A stretch of DNA of 34,990 nt from Gammaproteobacteria bacterium. GTDB lineage: Bacteria > Pseudomonadota > Gammaproteobacteria > DSM-19610. The stretch spans positions 1-34,990 of the forward strand of contig JAUXGZ010000015.1 in the NCBI GenBank assembly GCA_030621785.1, written 5' to 3'. Of the stretch, positions 17,231 to 24,849 are shown piece by piece. Each line of letters begins with the position of its first letter. The stretch's first letter is position 1. The notes beneath the pieces were generated by a model that saw only the letters and a program-made list of their open reading frames with translations, searched no databases and had not been told where the DNA came from. Both the position numbers and the translations under genes were made by a program.

Positions 17231-18276
17231 AGCGTCGCATCCTCCATGATTTCTGCGTAAATGTCGTGCATCTCCTGACAGGCCTTGTCCAGCTCGGCAT
17301 TGTTGAACAACCGACTAAGGTTCTTCGGATTGATAGTCATTACCTGCACACCGTGCCCGGTATCCACCAGCGTGATGCGGCAGGGCAGGAACAGGCCAAC
17401 CCTGGGGTCGATGGCCAGGGCCTCGTCGAGGAAGGAAAAATTGCAGAAGTACAGCATGACCCTGGCAGGATCCTCTTCCCCCTCGGAAGTGAGTCCTTCC
17501 TGAAAATACTGTACCCGGATAATACGGAAGTTGCGCCCGACGACAGCCTGTTTGAGGTTTTCCAGCGTCTCTTCCAGGCTGTAGGAAGACTCGAACTGGA
17601 TAATTGGATCCAGCGCACCGCGTGCCGGCCGCTCGTCCTCGACTTTCAGTTCGCGGATCCAGGCCACCAGGTCATTGGCATCCTGGTCGTTCAGGCCCAG
17701 CGAGCCAACCGCGGGCATCGGCGTCCCTTCGCGACCCGCCAGCAAGGTCGCTTTCAGCATGGCATCGCTTACCGAATGCTGGAAACCGGGGTTATTCAGC
17801 GCCGGCGCCATAACCGGGCTTTCACGCGGGCGGGAAAAAGTCACACCGGTACCGGCGCCACCCTGGCCGTGAACGCCGTGACAGGCCGCACAATGAGTGG
17901 CAAACAGCGTACTTCCGTGCTCTGCATTACCCTGCAGTGCCTGATCGCTGTAGACCGGCGCCGGCTTTTCGGACCAGCTGCGGATATGGCCGATAATCGC
18001 ATCCACCGCCTGCTCGTCCAGTGCCGGAAAAGCCGGCATTACTCGCCCGGGCCGTCCCTCGTGCAGGGTTTTACGCAGGTAATCGTCGCTCGCAACCGCC
18101 AGGAAATCCGGCAGGTTCAGCGGCACACCAACACCACCGTCACCATGAGCACCGTGGCACACGGCACAATTCTGCTGGTACAGGGTGTCGCCATCGGACG
18201 CCGGTGCCGCCAACGCGAACCCGCCAGACGCAAGAATAACGCCGGGAATCAACAATTTTAAGCATTGCATAAACAT
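17227..18276 (-). CDS. Dihaem cytochrome c fused to a DUF302 domain
   Basis: A 349-residue exported protein. A signal peptide (about 1-24, ending FALAA) is followed by two class I cytochrome c domains: CAVCH at 37-41 with Met80 in GRVMPAFP, and CAACH at 129-133 with Met187 in GTPMPAVG as probable axial ligands. From about residue 225 comes a DUF302 domain (QYFQEGLTSEGEEDPARVM, LYFCNFSFLDEALAIDPRVG, LFLPCRITLVDTG). It should be a periplasmic electron carrier, but the function of the DUF302 module is unknown. ATG 18276 gives the full signal peptide; ATG 18270 is also possible. An FNR/ANR-type box upstream suggests induction at low oxygen. It overlaps the second DUF302 gene by ATGA. Confidence 0.9.
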   Translation of the reverse strand: MFMQCLKLLIPGVILASGGFALAAPASDGDTLYQQNCAVCHGAHGDGGVGVPLNLPDFLAVASDDYLRKTLHEGRPGRVMPAFPALDEQAVDAIIGHIRSWSEKPAPVYSDQALQGNAEHGSTLFATHCAACHGVHGQGGAGTGVTFSRPRESPVMAPALNNPGFQHSVSDAMLKATLLAGREGTPMPAVGSLGLNDQDANDLVAWIRELKVEDERPARGALDPIIQFESSYSLEETLENLKQAVVGRNFRIIRVQYFQEGLTSEGEEDPARVMLYFCNFSFLDEALAIDPRVGLFLPCRITLVDTGHGVQVMTINPKNLSRLFNNAELDKACQEMHDIYAEIMEDATL

Positions 18277-18284
18277 ATCATAAT

Positions 18285-18290
18285 ATTCTA
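18285..18290 (-). promoter_or_regulatory. -10 element of the cytochrome c-DUF302 promoter
   Basis: TAGAAT on the minus strand (18290-18285), 5 of 6 matches to TATAAT. A start near 18278 would place the FNR-type box centre at about -41.5, the usual class II activator position. The leader would then be only a few bases long. Confidence 0.45.
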
Positions 18291-18312
18291 AAGTAGAAAT
18301 GACACTAATGCA

Positions 18313-18326
18313 TTGACCTGCATCAA
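18313..18326 (-). promoter_or_regulatory. FNR/ANR-type binding site
   Basis: On the minus strand the sequence is TTGAT-GCAG-GTCAA, nine of ten matches to the FNR/ANR consensus TTGAT-N4-ATCAA. Its centre is about 43 bases upstream of the cytochrome c-DUF302 start codon and about 41.5 from the predicted start site. FNR-family activators act under low oxygen or with nitrogen oxides, which fits a c-type cytochrome. Confidence 0.6.
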
Positions 18327-18348
18327 GCCCACGGCAGCCAGCCTGGTC

Positions 18349-19008
18349 TCAGCCAAGCCGCTCGACCAGCCAGGCGCGCAGGCTGTCGATCTGCATCGGG
18401 CACAGACTGTGCCCCATGGGATAAGGATGAAAATCCACCTCAAAACCTTCCTTGCGGATGCGTTCGCAGGACCTCTCGGCCCAGTGCAGCGGCACCACCT
18501 CATCCTGCTCACCGTGATCCATGCGCACCACCAGCGACCCGGGATCCGAGCGCTTCTCTGTCGCCAGCCGATCGGGCTGCGGCAGGTAGGCAGACAATGA
18601 CAGAACGCCGGCCAGCGGTTTGTCCATACGCAATGCCGTATGCAACACCAGCGCGCCGCCCTGCGAAAATCCTGCCAGCAGGATACGTTGCGACGGAACC
18701 CCGCGCGCCTCTTCACGCGCCACCAGTTCCAGCAACTGCCGGCGCCCCCGCTTGATACCTTCCACATCCTCACCCTGGCGAAAGCTAAGCTCGTAAATAT
18801 CGTACCAGGCGCGCATAACCATGCCGTTATTGAGGGTAACGGGCTGTAGCGGCGCGTGCGGCAACACGAAACGCACACCCAGTTCCTCACCGAGTTGCCA
18901 GTCCCGTATCAGCGGTTCGAAATCGCCCCCCTCTGCCCCCAGCCCGTGCAACCAGATCACCGTCGACCTGGCCGGTGTTGGCGGCTCGATTTCCAGTAAT
19001 TCAAGCAT
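18349..19008 (-). CDS. Carboxylesterase of the alpha/beta hydrolase (phospholipase/carboxylesterase) family
   Basis: A 219-residue cytosolic serine hydrolase related to Pseudomonas carboxylesterase II and YpfH-type enzymes, acting on short-chain esters; the natural substrate is unknown. The oxyanion-side motif VIWLHGLGAEGGDF is near the N-terminus. The catalytic triad is Ser in LLAGFSQGGAL (residue 115), Asp in HGEQDEVVP (169) and His in PMGHSLC (200). ATG 19008 was chosen because GGAGA lies six bases upstream; an in-frame ATG at 19020 would add four residues. It precedes the cytochrome c-DUF302 gene on the same strand by 72 bp, but that gene has its own promoter signals, so they need not be an operon. 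It is divergent from lptM. Confidence 0.92.
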   Translation of the reverse strand: MLELLEIEPPTPARSTVIWLHGLGAEGGDFEPLIRDWQLGEELGVRFVLPHAPLQPVTLNNGMVMRAWYDIYELSFRQGEDVEGIKRGRRQLLELVAREEARGVPSQRILLAGFSQGGALVLHTALRMDKPLAGVLSLSAYLPQPDRLATEKRSDPGSLVVRMDHGEQDEVVPLHWAERSCERIRKEGFEVDFHPYPMGHSLCPMQIDSLRAWLVERLG

Positions 19009-19078
19009 GGATGTCTCCATTCACACGGTTCCCGGACACTTTCTGCGAAAAACTGCCGGCTGGATATTCGCCGGCCCC

Positions 19079-19106
19079 TTGGATTTTGAAGCGGCCGCCG
19101 TATACT
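19079..19106 (+). promoter_or_regulatory. Sigma-70 promoter for lptM-lysA
   Basis: TTGGAT (19079-19084), 16 bases, then TATACT (19101-19106). The start would be near 19113, giving a leader of about 23 bases to the lptM ATG. The -10 is a 5/6 match. Confidence 0.5.
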
Positions 19107-19135
19107 GGCCACCACACTGCACACCGGTACTTCTG

Positions 19136-19336
19136 ATGCGACCCTGTTGGGCACAATACCTGCTTTGGCTGGTAATTTCGATCATGGGCATCGGCGCCAT
19201 GCTGACCTCCTGCGGACAGAAGGGCGATCTGTATCTGCCCAAAAAAAGTGCGCCTCCGCACGAGGTTCAACCCGAAATCCAGCCAGAAGTCCCGCCCGAA
19301 GCACCTTCCGAAGAACCGCCCGAGGAACAGAAGTAG
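19136..19336 (+). CDS. lptM: LptM (YifL)-type small lipoprotein
   Basis: A 66-residue lipoprotein. A hydrophobic signal (YLLWLVISIMGIGAM) ends in the lipobox LTSC, and the mature start CGQKGDLYLP is the signature of the LptM/YifL family. In E. coli LptM is an outer-membrane lipoprotein that helps assemble the LptDE lipopolysaccharide translocon. The C-terminal 30 residues are an acidic proline-rich tail of repeated xPE units (EVQPEIQPEVPPEAPSEEPP), unusual in its regularity. The position just before lysA matches lppL-lysA of Pseudomonas. ATG 19136 fits the promoter; ATG 19184 would leave a very short signal peptide. A longer open frame upstream has no support. Confidence 0.87.
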   Translation: MRPCWAQYLLWLVISIMGIGAMLTSCGQKGDLYLPKKSAPPHEVQPEIQPEVPPEAPSEEPPEEQK

Positions 19337-19342
19337 CTTCCC

Positions 19343-20596
19343 ATGGATTATTTTGAGTACCGGGATGGCCGGCTGTTCGCGGAACAGGTCGACCTGCAGC
19401 AACTTGCACAACGCTATGGCACTCCCCTGTACGTCTACTCGCGCGCGACGCTGGAGCGTCACTGGAACGCCTTCGACCAGGCGCTGGGGTCCCACCCACA
19501 CCTGGTGTGCTACGCCGTCAAGGCCAACTCCAGCCTGGCGGTACTGGCACTGCTGGCGAAACTCGGCTCCGGCTTCGACATCGTCTCCGGTGGCGAGCTG
19601 GCGCGGGTGCTGAAAGCCGGCGGCGATGCAGCCCGCATTGTGTTTTCGGGCGTCGGCAAGACAACCACGGAAATCGAACAGGCGCTGGAACATAACATCC
19701 GCTGTTTCAATGTCGAATCCACCGCCGAGCTGGCGCACATTGCCGGGATTGCCGCAGCACACGGTGTCATTGCGCCGGTATCACTGCGTGTCAACCCCGA
19801 TGTCGATGCCGGTACGCATCCGTATATTTCTACCGGCCTGCGCGAGAACAAGTTCGGTATCGACGTGCAGGCTGCTGTGCCCGCCTACCGCCAGGCCGCC
19901 GCCTCAGCCAGCCTGGAAGTGCACGGCGTGGACTGCCACATCGGCTCGCAGCTGACCGAGATCACACCATTCGTCGATGCGCTGGACCGGGTGCTGGAGC
20001 TGGTGGAACTGATCGAATCAGAAGGTATCCGGATTCGTCACCTGGACCTGGGTGGCGGACTGGGTGTTCCCTACCATGACGAACACCCGCCATCCCCGCA
20101 GCAGTATGTAATGCCTCTGCTGGCGCGCCTGCAGACTACCGACAAGGAAATTCTCATCGAACCCGGCCGGGCCATTGCCGCCAATGCCGGCGTATTGCTC
20201 ACCAGGACACTCTATTTAAAGGAAACCGCAGCGAAAAACTTCGCCATCGTCGATGCGGCCATGAACGACCTGATCCGTCCGTCCTTATACAGCGCCTGGC
20301 AGGACATCGTTGCCGTCGATCAGCGCGATGGTGAGCCGCGTAGCTGGGACATTGTCGGCCCGATATGCGAAACCGGCGACTTTCTTGGCAAGCAGCGTTC
20401 CCTGAACCTGCAAGCCGGCGATCTACTCGCGGTGTGTTCTGCCGGCGCCTACGGTTTCACCATGAGCTCCAACTACAACAGTCGGCCACGTGCCGCCGAA
20501 GTACTGGTCGACGGCGACCAGGCTCACCTGGTGCGGAAACGGGAAAGCATCGAAAGTCTGTTTGCCAACGAATCCATACCGGATCTTGCCTCCTGA
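19343..20596 (+). CDS. lysA: Diaminopimelate decarboxylase
   Basis: A 417-residue PLP enzyme of fold type III that decarboxylates meso-diaminopimelate to lysine. The PLP-binding lysine is K60 in CYAVKANSSLAVL. Also present are SGGELARVLKAG, HIGSQLTEI, the phosphate-binding LDLGGGLGVPY, the EPGRAIAANAG loop and the catalytic Cys in GPICETGDFLG from the partner subunit, followed by GAYGFTMSSNYNSRPR. The length is standard (about 415-420). It starts six bases after the lptM stop, clearly in one operon, and is followed after four bases by a methyltransferase gene. It shares substrate with DapF, encoded downstream. Confidence 0.97.
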   Translation: MDYFEYRDGRLFAEQVDLQQLAQRYGTPLYVYSRATLERHWNAFDQALGSHPHLVCYAVKANSSLAVLALLAKLGSGFDIVSGGELARVLKAGGDAARIVFSGVGKTTTEIEQALEHNIRCFNVESTAELAHIAGIAAAHGVIAPVSLRVNPDVDAGTHPYISTGLRENKFGIDVQAAVPAYRQAAASASLEVHGVDCHIGSQLTEITPFVDALDRVLELVELIESEGIRIRHLDLGGGLGVPYHDEHPPSPQQYVMPLLARLQTTDKEILIEPGRAIAANAGVLLTRTLYLKETAAKNFAIVDAAMNDLIRPSLYSAWQDIVAVDQRDGEPRSWDIVGPICETGDFLGKQRSLNLQAGDLLAVCSAGAYGFTMSSNYNSRPRAAEVLVDGDQAHLVRKRESIESLFANESIPDLAS

Positions 20597-20600
20597 GCGC

Positions 20601-21260
20601 ATGCAGCGCACGCCCGAACCCGAGCTGATGCTCGATCCCGAACAGGCGCAGGCTTACGCGCACGCCGATTTCAGCAAACCCCACGACCGCTTTATCCACC
20701 TGTTCCGGACACGCTGCGGCGACCCGGGCAACGTCACAGTGCTCGACCTGGGTTGCGGTCCGGGTGACATCTGCCGACGCTTCGCGCGTGCCTTTCCCGG
20801 CTGCACACTGCTCGGCGTCGACGGCTCGCAGCCCATGCTGGCACTCGGTCAAACCGAGACCCGGAACGCCGGACTTGCAGACCGCATCGCATATCGCTGT
20901 GGCTGTTTCCCTGACATCGACCTGCCGGAACATTTTGACGTGCTGATTTCCAACAGCCTGCTGCACCACCTGCAGGATCCGCTGGTACTGTGGCAAAGCC
21001 TGCTCCGGTACGGAAAGCCGGGGGCAAGGGTATTCGTCATGGACCTGCTCAGACCGGACAGCCGTGCGCAAACCGGGGCACTGGTGGCGAAATACGCCGC
21101 CGGCGAGCCCGACATTCTGCAACACGACTTCTACCATTCGTTACTGGCCGCCTGGCGGCCCGATGAGGTCGCACGCCAGTTACGCGACCAGAAGCTGGAT
21201 CGACTGCAGATCGAGGTAATCAGCGACCACCACTACATCGTTCACGGGCGCCTGCCCTGA
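20601..21260 (+). CDS. Class I SAM-dependent methyltransferase
   Basis: A 219-residue Rossmann-fold methyltransferase. Motif I is VLDLGCGPGDICRRFAR, motif II-like LLGVDGSQPMLALGQ, and motif IV LISNSLLHHLQDPLVLWQ. The substrate is not evident. It starts four bases after the lysA stop, so it is probably cotranscribed with lptM-lysA. In Pseudomonas dapF directly follows lysA, so this gene and the opposing HExxH gene appear as additions to that locus; that comparison is from memory. I used ATG 20601; the open frame extends into lysA but without similarity to the family. It converges on the HExxH gene with three bases between. Confidence 0.88.
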   Translation: MQRTPEPELMLDPEQAQAYAHADFSKPHDRFIHLFRTRCGDPGNVTVLDLGCGPGDICRRFARAFPGCTLLGVDGSQPMLALGQTETRNAGLADRIAYRCGCFPDIDLPEHFDVLISNSLLHHLQDPLVLWQSLLRYGKPGARVFVMDLLRPDSRAQTGALVAKYAAGEPDILQHDFYHSLLAAWRPDEVARQLRDQKLDRLQIEVISDHHYIVHGRLP

Positions 21261-21263
21261 AGT

Positions 21264-21764
21264 TCAAACCTGCCTCAATTTGAATGTCGGCTGCCCCCCG
21301 GCATCCAGCACACCGTGATCGATCAGCCACTGGCGCGCATCGGAGGCATCCTGTTCGAACCAGGCACGCGCCGAACCCAGGCGGAAACTGTAGCCCCAGC
21401 GATCCATGTCCTGCAGCATGCGCTTCATGCCCATGCCCGGCAGGTAACTGGCCAGCAGGATCTGCAGATAACAGACGCCATTCTCCTCGTCGTAACCACC
21501 GCCCGCGTCGGTATGCAGCCTGCTACGCCGGTTCGCACTCATACAGATATAGTGGCAGGCCTCGTGCAGGGCCGAGTGCGCCGGTGTGTCGGGTCGAACG
21601 TACAGGCGGCCGGCGATCAGGCCGGCTTCCTCATCGCCCCAGAAGCTGCCGGGGATATCGGCCCCGGCCGCGACGCTCTCCAGCTGCAATCCCCAGGCAC
21701 CGAGTAGAGTCCCGAGGCTGCTCGCATCGATAACAGCGCAGCGCAGTACAGCCGCGGCTATCAC
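21264..21764 (-). CDS. Conserved protein with an HExxH (zinc peptidase-like) motif
   Basis: About 166 residues. I do not assign a function. The central segment HSALHEACHYICM contains HEACH, the zincin pattern, followed by a conserved-looking TDAGGGYDEENGVCYLQ whose Glu residues could be a third metal ligand. A tail with MGMKRMLQDMDRWGYSFRLG and ARAWFEQDASDARQWL follows. No signal peptide or transmembrane helix is seen in this version. The start is uncertain: GTG 21764 has a G-rich run upstream, while a TTG at 21875 would add 37 arginine-rich, low-complexity residues. It is inserted on the opposite strand between the lysA-methyltransferase unit and dapF. It might be a metalloprotease, or the motif may be structural. 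Confidence 0.75.
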   Translation of the reverse strand: MIAAAVLRCAVIDASSLGTLLGAWGLQLESVAAGADIPGSFWGDEEAGLIAGRLYVRPDTPAHSALHEACHYICMSANRRSRLHTDAGGGYDEENGVCYLQILLASYLPGMGMKRMLQDMDRWGYSFRLGSARAWFEQDASDARQWLIDHGVLDAGGQPTFKLRQV

Positions 21765-21903
21765 CGGAACCCCCGTGTGCCAGTGCCACAGGTACCTGGT
21801 ACGGGCATTGAAAAGCGGTGCAGTCCGGTCTCTTGCATGGCAGCGGATTCTCGCGGTGTTGTGCCTCGCTTGCAAATCAGCCGCCAGGCCGTACCCTTAA
21901 CGC

Positions 21904-22734
21904 ATGAGACTGTCTTTCACCAAGATGCACGGGCTCGGCAACGACTTCATCGTCATCGATGCCACCCTCCAGGCGGTAGAGCTGGGTGCGGAACAGATTC
22001 GGCAGTTGGCCGCACGCCGCACCGGTATCGGTTTTGACCAGCTGCTGCTGGTGGAAAACAGCACCCGGACCGATTGTGAATTTCGCTACCGGATCTTCAA
22101 CGCCGATGGCGGCGAGGTCGAACAGTGCGGCAATGGCGCCCGCTGTTTTGCACGCTTCGTACGCGAAAAGGGACTGACTGAAGCTGACCACATCCCGGTC
22201 GAAACGCGTGCCGGGCGCATCGAACTGAGCATACTTGGCGACGGGCAGGTTGAAGTCGACATGGGCGTGCCCCGACTGGAACCGGCCGACATCCCCTTCG
22301 AAGCCGGCAACAGGGCCCCACTGTACGCTCTGTCGGTGGAGGGAGAAACGCTGGACATCGGCGTGATTTCCATGGGCAACCCACACGCGGTTGTCGAAGT
22401 ACCGCATATCGATTCTGCGCCGGTCGCACGCCTGGGTTCGGCCATCGAGTCCAATCCGCGCTTTCCCGAGCGCGTAAACGCCGGCTTCATGGAAATCGCG
22501 GACCGCGGGCACATCCGCCTGCGAGTATATGAACGCGGAGCCGGAGAAACACTCGCCTGCGGCACCGGCGCCTGCGCCGCCGTAGTGAGCGGTCGTCTGC
22601 AGGGTGAGCTGGATGAAACCGTGCGAGTGCAGCTGCGGGGCGGCGAACTTGTGGTAAGCTGGCGCGGAGAAGGACAGCCGGTACTGATGACCGGCCCGGC
22701 CAGCTTTGTATTTGAGGGAAGCATAGAAATATGA
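21904..22734 (+). CDS. dapF: Diaminopimelate epimerase
   Basis: A 276-residue PLP-independent racemase that converts LL- to meso-diaminopimelate for lysine and peptidoglycan. The N-terminus SFTKMHGLGNDFIVIDA is canonical. The two catalytic cysteines are C75 in QCGNGARCF and C219 in ACGTGACA, near the E. coli positions 73 and 217. NPHAVVEV and the ERGAGETLACGTG stretch are also present. Length is standard. The stop overlaps the DUF484 start by ATGA, so the two are translationally coupled, as in the conserved dapF-DUF484-xerC cluster. Confidence 0.97.
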   Translation: MRLSFTKMHGLGNDFIVIDATLQAVELGAEQIRQLAARRTGIGFDQLLLVENSTRTDCEFRYRIFNADGGEVEQCGNGARCFARFVREKGLTEADHIPVETRAGRIELSILGDGQVEVDMGVPRLEPADIPFEAGNRAPLYALSVEGETLDIGVISMGNPHAVVEVPHIDSAPVARLGSAIESNPRFPERVNAGFMEIADRGHIRLRVYERGAGETLACGTGACAAVVSGRLQGELDETVRVQLRGGELVVSWRGEGQPVLMTGPASFVFEGSIEI

Positions 22735-23423
22735 CCACACAAGCCAGCATGGATAGCACAGACACCTTGATGGACCCCGTGCAGGTGACCGAATTTCTAC
22801 GCAGCCGGCCGGAATTTTTCAATGACAATCCGGAACTGCTTGCCGAGCTGCGCCTGCAGCACCCCAGCGGCAAGGCCGTATCGCTGATCGAGCACCAGGT
22901 GCAGATCCTGCGGCAACAAAACAAAGACCTCAAAAACCGCCTGATGGAGCTGGTGGATGTGGCGCGTGAAAATGACCGTGTCAACGAACGCATGCATTCA
23001 CTGATCATCGGCCTGCTCGGCGCCGGCACAGCCGTTGAGTTGCTGGACCGACTGGAAGATCACCTGCGCAATGAATTCAAGGCAGACACCATCAGCATTC
23101 ACCTGCCCGCCGCCAGCGAAACCCTGCAGCGCGAAACCGGCACCCGCAAGCTGGTGCTGAATGAGGCGGTGAAACAGCTGTTCGCCAGCCCCCTGTCGGA
23201 AAACACACCGCTATGTGGACGGCTGAGCAATGAGCAGCTCGAATTTTTGTTCGGCGACCAGGCCATGGCTATCGAGTCGTCAGCCGTGATTCCACTTGGA
23301 ACGGGTATGCTGGCCATCGGCAGCCGGGAAGTGAACCGCTTCCACTGCAACATGGGCACGCTGTTCCTCAGCCACCTGAGTGAACTGCTGAGCGGACTGT
23401 TGAAGAACCACAATATCAGCTGA
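22731..23423 (+). CDS. DUF484 (YigA-like) protein
   Basis: A 230-residue DUF484 family protein, GAF-like in fold, of unknown molecular function. Visible signs are the N-terminal VTEFLRSRPEFFNDNPELLA, the helical VSLIEHQVQILRQQNKDLKN (probable coiled coil), and a GAF-like domain from about 100 (DTISIHLPAASE, SSAVIPLGTGMLAIGSRE) ending in LFLSHLSELLSGLL. Members almost always sit between dapF and xerC, as here, which hints at a link to chromosome segregation or cell wall work but proves nothing. It overlaps dapF by four bases and precedes xerC by 32 bases. Confidence 0.93.
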   Translation: MTTQASMDSTDTLMDPVQVTEFLRSRPEFFNDNPELLAELRLQHPSGKAVSLIEHQVQILRQQNKDLKNRLMELVDVARENDRVNERMHSLIIGLLGAGTAVELLDRLEDHLRNEFKADTISIHLPAASETLQRETGTRKLVLNEAVKQLFASPLSENTPLCGRLSNEQLEFLFGDQAMAIESSAVIPLGTGMLAIGSREVNRFHCNMGTLFLSHLSELLSGLLKNHNIS

Positions 23424-23455
23424 CAACTTCAGACCGCGCAGGGAGCCACGATTCC

Positions 23456-24364
23456 GTGCTGGCAAGCGAACAAACCTGGTTGCAACGATTCGAAACTCAC
23501 CTGCGTGACGAACGACGCCTGTCCCCGCATACCCTCGATAGCTACCGGCGCGACCTGCAAACCATGGTTCAGTTCTGCGACCAGCGGCAGATCGATCGCT
23601 GGATACAACTGTCGCCGCAGCACCTGCGGGAGTTTGCCGCGCTGATCCACCGACAGGGCCTGGGCGGCCGCAGTATCCAGCGCCGGCTTTCGGCACTGCG
23701 CAGTTTCTTTCGCTACCTGATCCGCGAAGGCATCCTGGCGGCCAATCCCGCCCAGGATATCCGCGCCCCGAAGACCGACCGCAAGCTGCCACATAGCCTG
23801 GACGTGGACCGGGTACAGCAACTGCTGGACTCACCTGCAGACAACTGGCTGGAGCAGCGCGACCAGTGCATGCTGGAGCTGATGTATTCTTCCGCCCTGC
23901 GGCTGGCGGAGCTGGTCAACCTGGATACCGAACAACTCGATCTCCGCCAGGGTGAAGCACGCGTGCTCGGCAAGGGTCGCAAGACGCGCATCGTGCCGGT
24001 TGGCCGGCAGGCGCGTCGGGCCCTCCAGGCCTGGCTACAGGTACGCGCCCTGCACTGCGAGGCAGACGAGAAGGCACTGTTCATCAACCGCAAGGGAACG
24101 CGCCTGTCGGCGCGCAGCGTGCAACAGCGCCTCAAACGCTGGGCACTGAAAAACGGTGCCGACAGCCGCCTCCACCCGCACGCACTACGCCATTCCTGCG
24201 CCACCCACGTACTGGAATCCAGTGCCGACCTGCGTGCGGTGCAGGAACTTCTGGGGCATGCCAACCTGAGCACTACGCAGATCTATACCCATCTCGATTT
24301 CCAGCGCCTGGCACAGGTCTACGATCAGGCCCATCCCCGCGCGCGCAAAGCGGGAAAGCGCTAG
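23456..24364 (+). CDS. xerC: Tyrosine recombinase XerC
   Basis: A 302-residue site-specific recombinase that, with XerD, resolves chromosome dimers at dif. The SAM-like N-terminal DNA-binding domain includes LSPHTLDSYRRDL and RSIQRRLSALRSFFRYL. Catalytic residues are all visible: R149 (SSALRLAEL), K173 (VLGKGRKTR), H242 and R245 (HPHALRHSCATH), H268 (LLGHANLSTTQIYTH) and Tyr277. Numbers are one or two off those of E. coli XerC. The GTG start at 23456 has GGGAG upstream at a 10-base spacing. No dif-like site was recognised in the window. It closes the dapF-DUF484-xerC operon. Confidence 0.96.
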   Translation: MLASEQTWLQRFETHLRDERRLSPHTLDSYRRDLQTMVQFCDQRQIDRWIQLSPQHLREFAALIHRQGLGGRSIQRRLSALRSFFRYLIREGILAANPAQDIRAPKTDRKLPHSLDVDRVQQLLDSPADNWLEQRDQCMLELMYSSALRLAELVNLDTEQLDLRQGEARVLGKGRKTRIVPVGRQARRALQAWLQVRALHCEADEKALFINRKGTRLSARSVQQRLKRWALKNGADSRLHPHALRHSCATHVLESSADLRAVQELLGHANLSTTQIYTHLDFQRLAQVYDQAHPRARKAGKR

Positions 24365-24385
24365 CCGGCATCCGTCTCCGCAATA

Positions 24386-24394
24386 TGCTATATT
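24386..24394 (+). promoter_or_regulatory. Extended -10 promoter for the TIGR02647 gene
   Basis: TGCTATATT is an extended -10 (TGn plus TATATT). The start would be near 24401, with a leader of about 43 bases holding GGAAAGG before the ATG. There is no clear -35, which extended -10 promoters often lack. Confidence 0.5.
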
Positions 24395-24443
24395 AGCGGG
24401 CGCTCACGCCAGCATAGACGAAACAACGTGGAAAGGTGCGATC

Positions 24444-24698
24444 ATGCATTACACGAACGAACAAATGGCCGAAATCGATATACTGATTTATTACGGCTTC
24501 GATACCACCAACCAGGGCATCAAGGTCCATTCGACCGCGGACGCGGAAAAAATTGATGCCGTACAACGCCTGTTTGAAAAAGGCCTGGTTACCCAGAAAG
24601 ACGGTGGTTACCTGACCGATCTGGGCAGGAAAGCGGCAGAACACGCGCATGCGCTCGTGTTGATGCTGGCGCCGCGCAAACACAGCATTGCCAGCTGA
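24444..24698 (+). CDS. TIGR02647 family small protein
   Basis: An 84-residue cytosolic protein of the TIGR02647 family, found in Pseudomonas and related gammaproteobacteria and sometimes described as DNA-binding without direct proof. The sequence has the pattern IKVHSTADAEKIDAVQRLFE, then KGLVTQKDGGYLTDLGRKAA, which resembles a winged-helix dimer with a short wing, and a helical tail EHAHALVLML. The start is supported by GGAAAGGTG upstream. It has its own extended -10 promoter, and a 9-bp stem-loop covers its stop codon, so it looks like a single-gene transcript. Confidence 0.88.
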   Translation: MHYTNEQMAEIDILIYYGFDTTNQGIKVHSTADAEKIDAVQRLFEKGLVTQKDGGYLTDLGRKAAEHAHALVLMLAPRKHSIAS

Positions 24699-24713
24699 CC
24701 GATCGTCAGCTGG
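24691..24713 (+). terminator. Stem-loop at the end of the TIGR02647 gene
   Basis: CCAGCTGAC (24691-24699) and GTCAGCTGG (24705-24713) form a perfect 9-bp stem with a five-base loop. It includes the TGA stop. The sequence after it (ATAGTTATGT) is only weakly T-rich, so it may be a weak terminator or an mRNA-stabilising hairpin. Confidence 0.5.
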
Positions 24714-24849
24714 ATAGTTATGTAGCAAGCTCCCGGGTACAGACTGCCTGTTTTCAACGCAGCAACCCTGTCCGATCCACCTGAAACTCCTGGCCTGCCC
24801 CGAACTACAGGCACTGACCAGCCCAACCCCTGTTATCTGGAATAAACCA

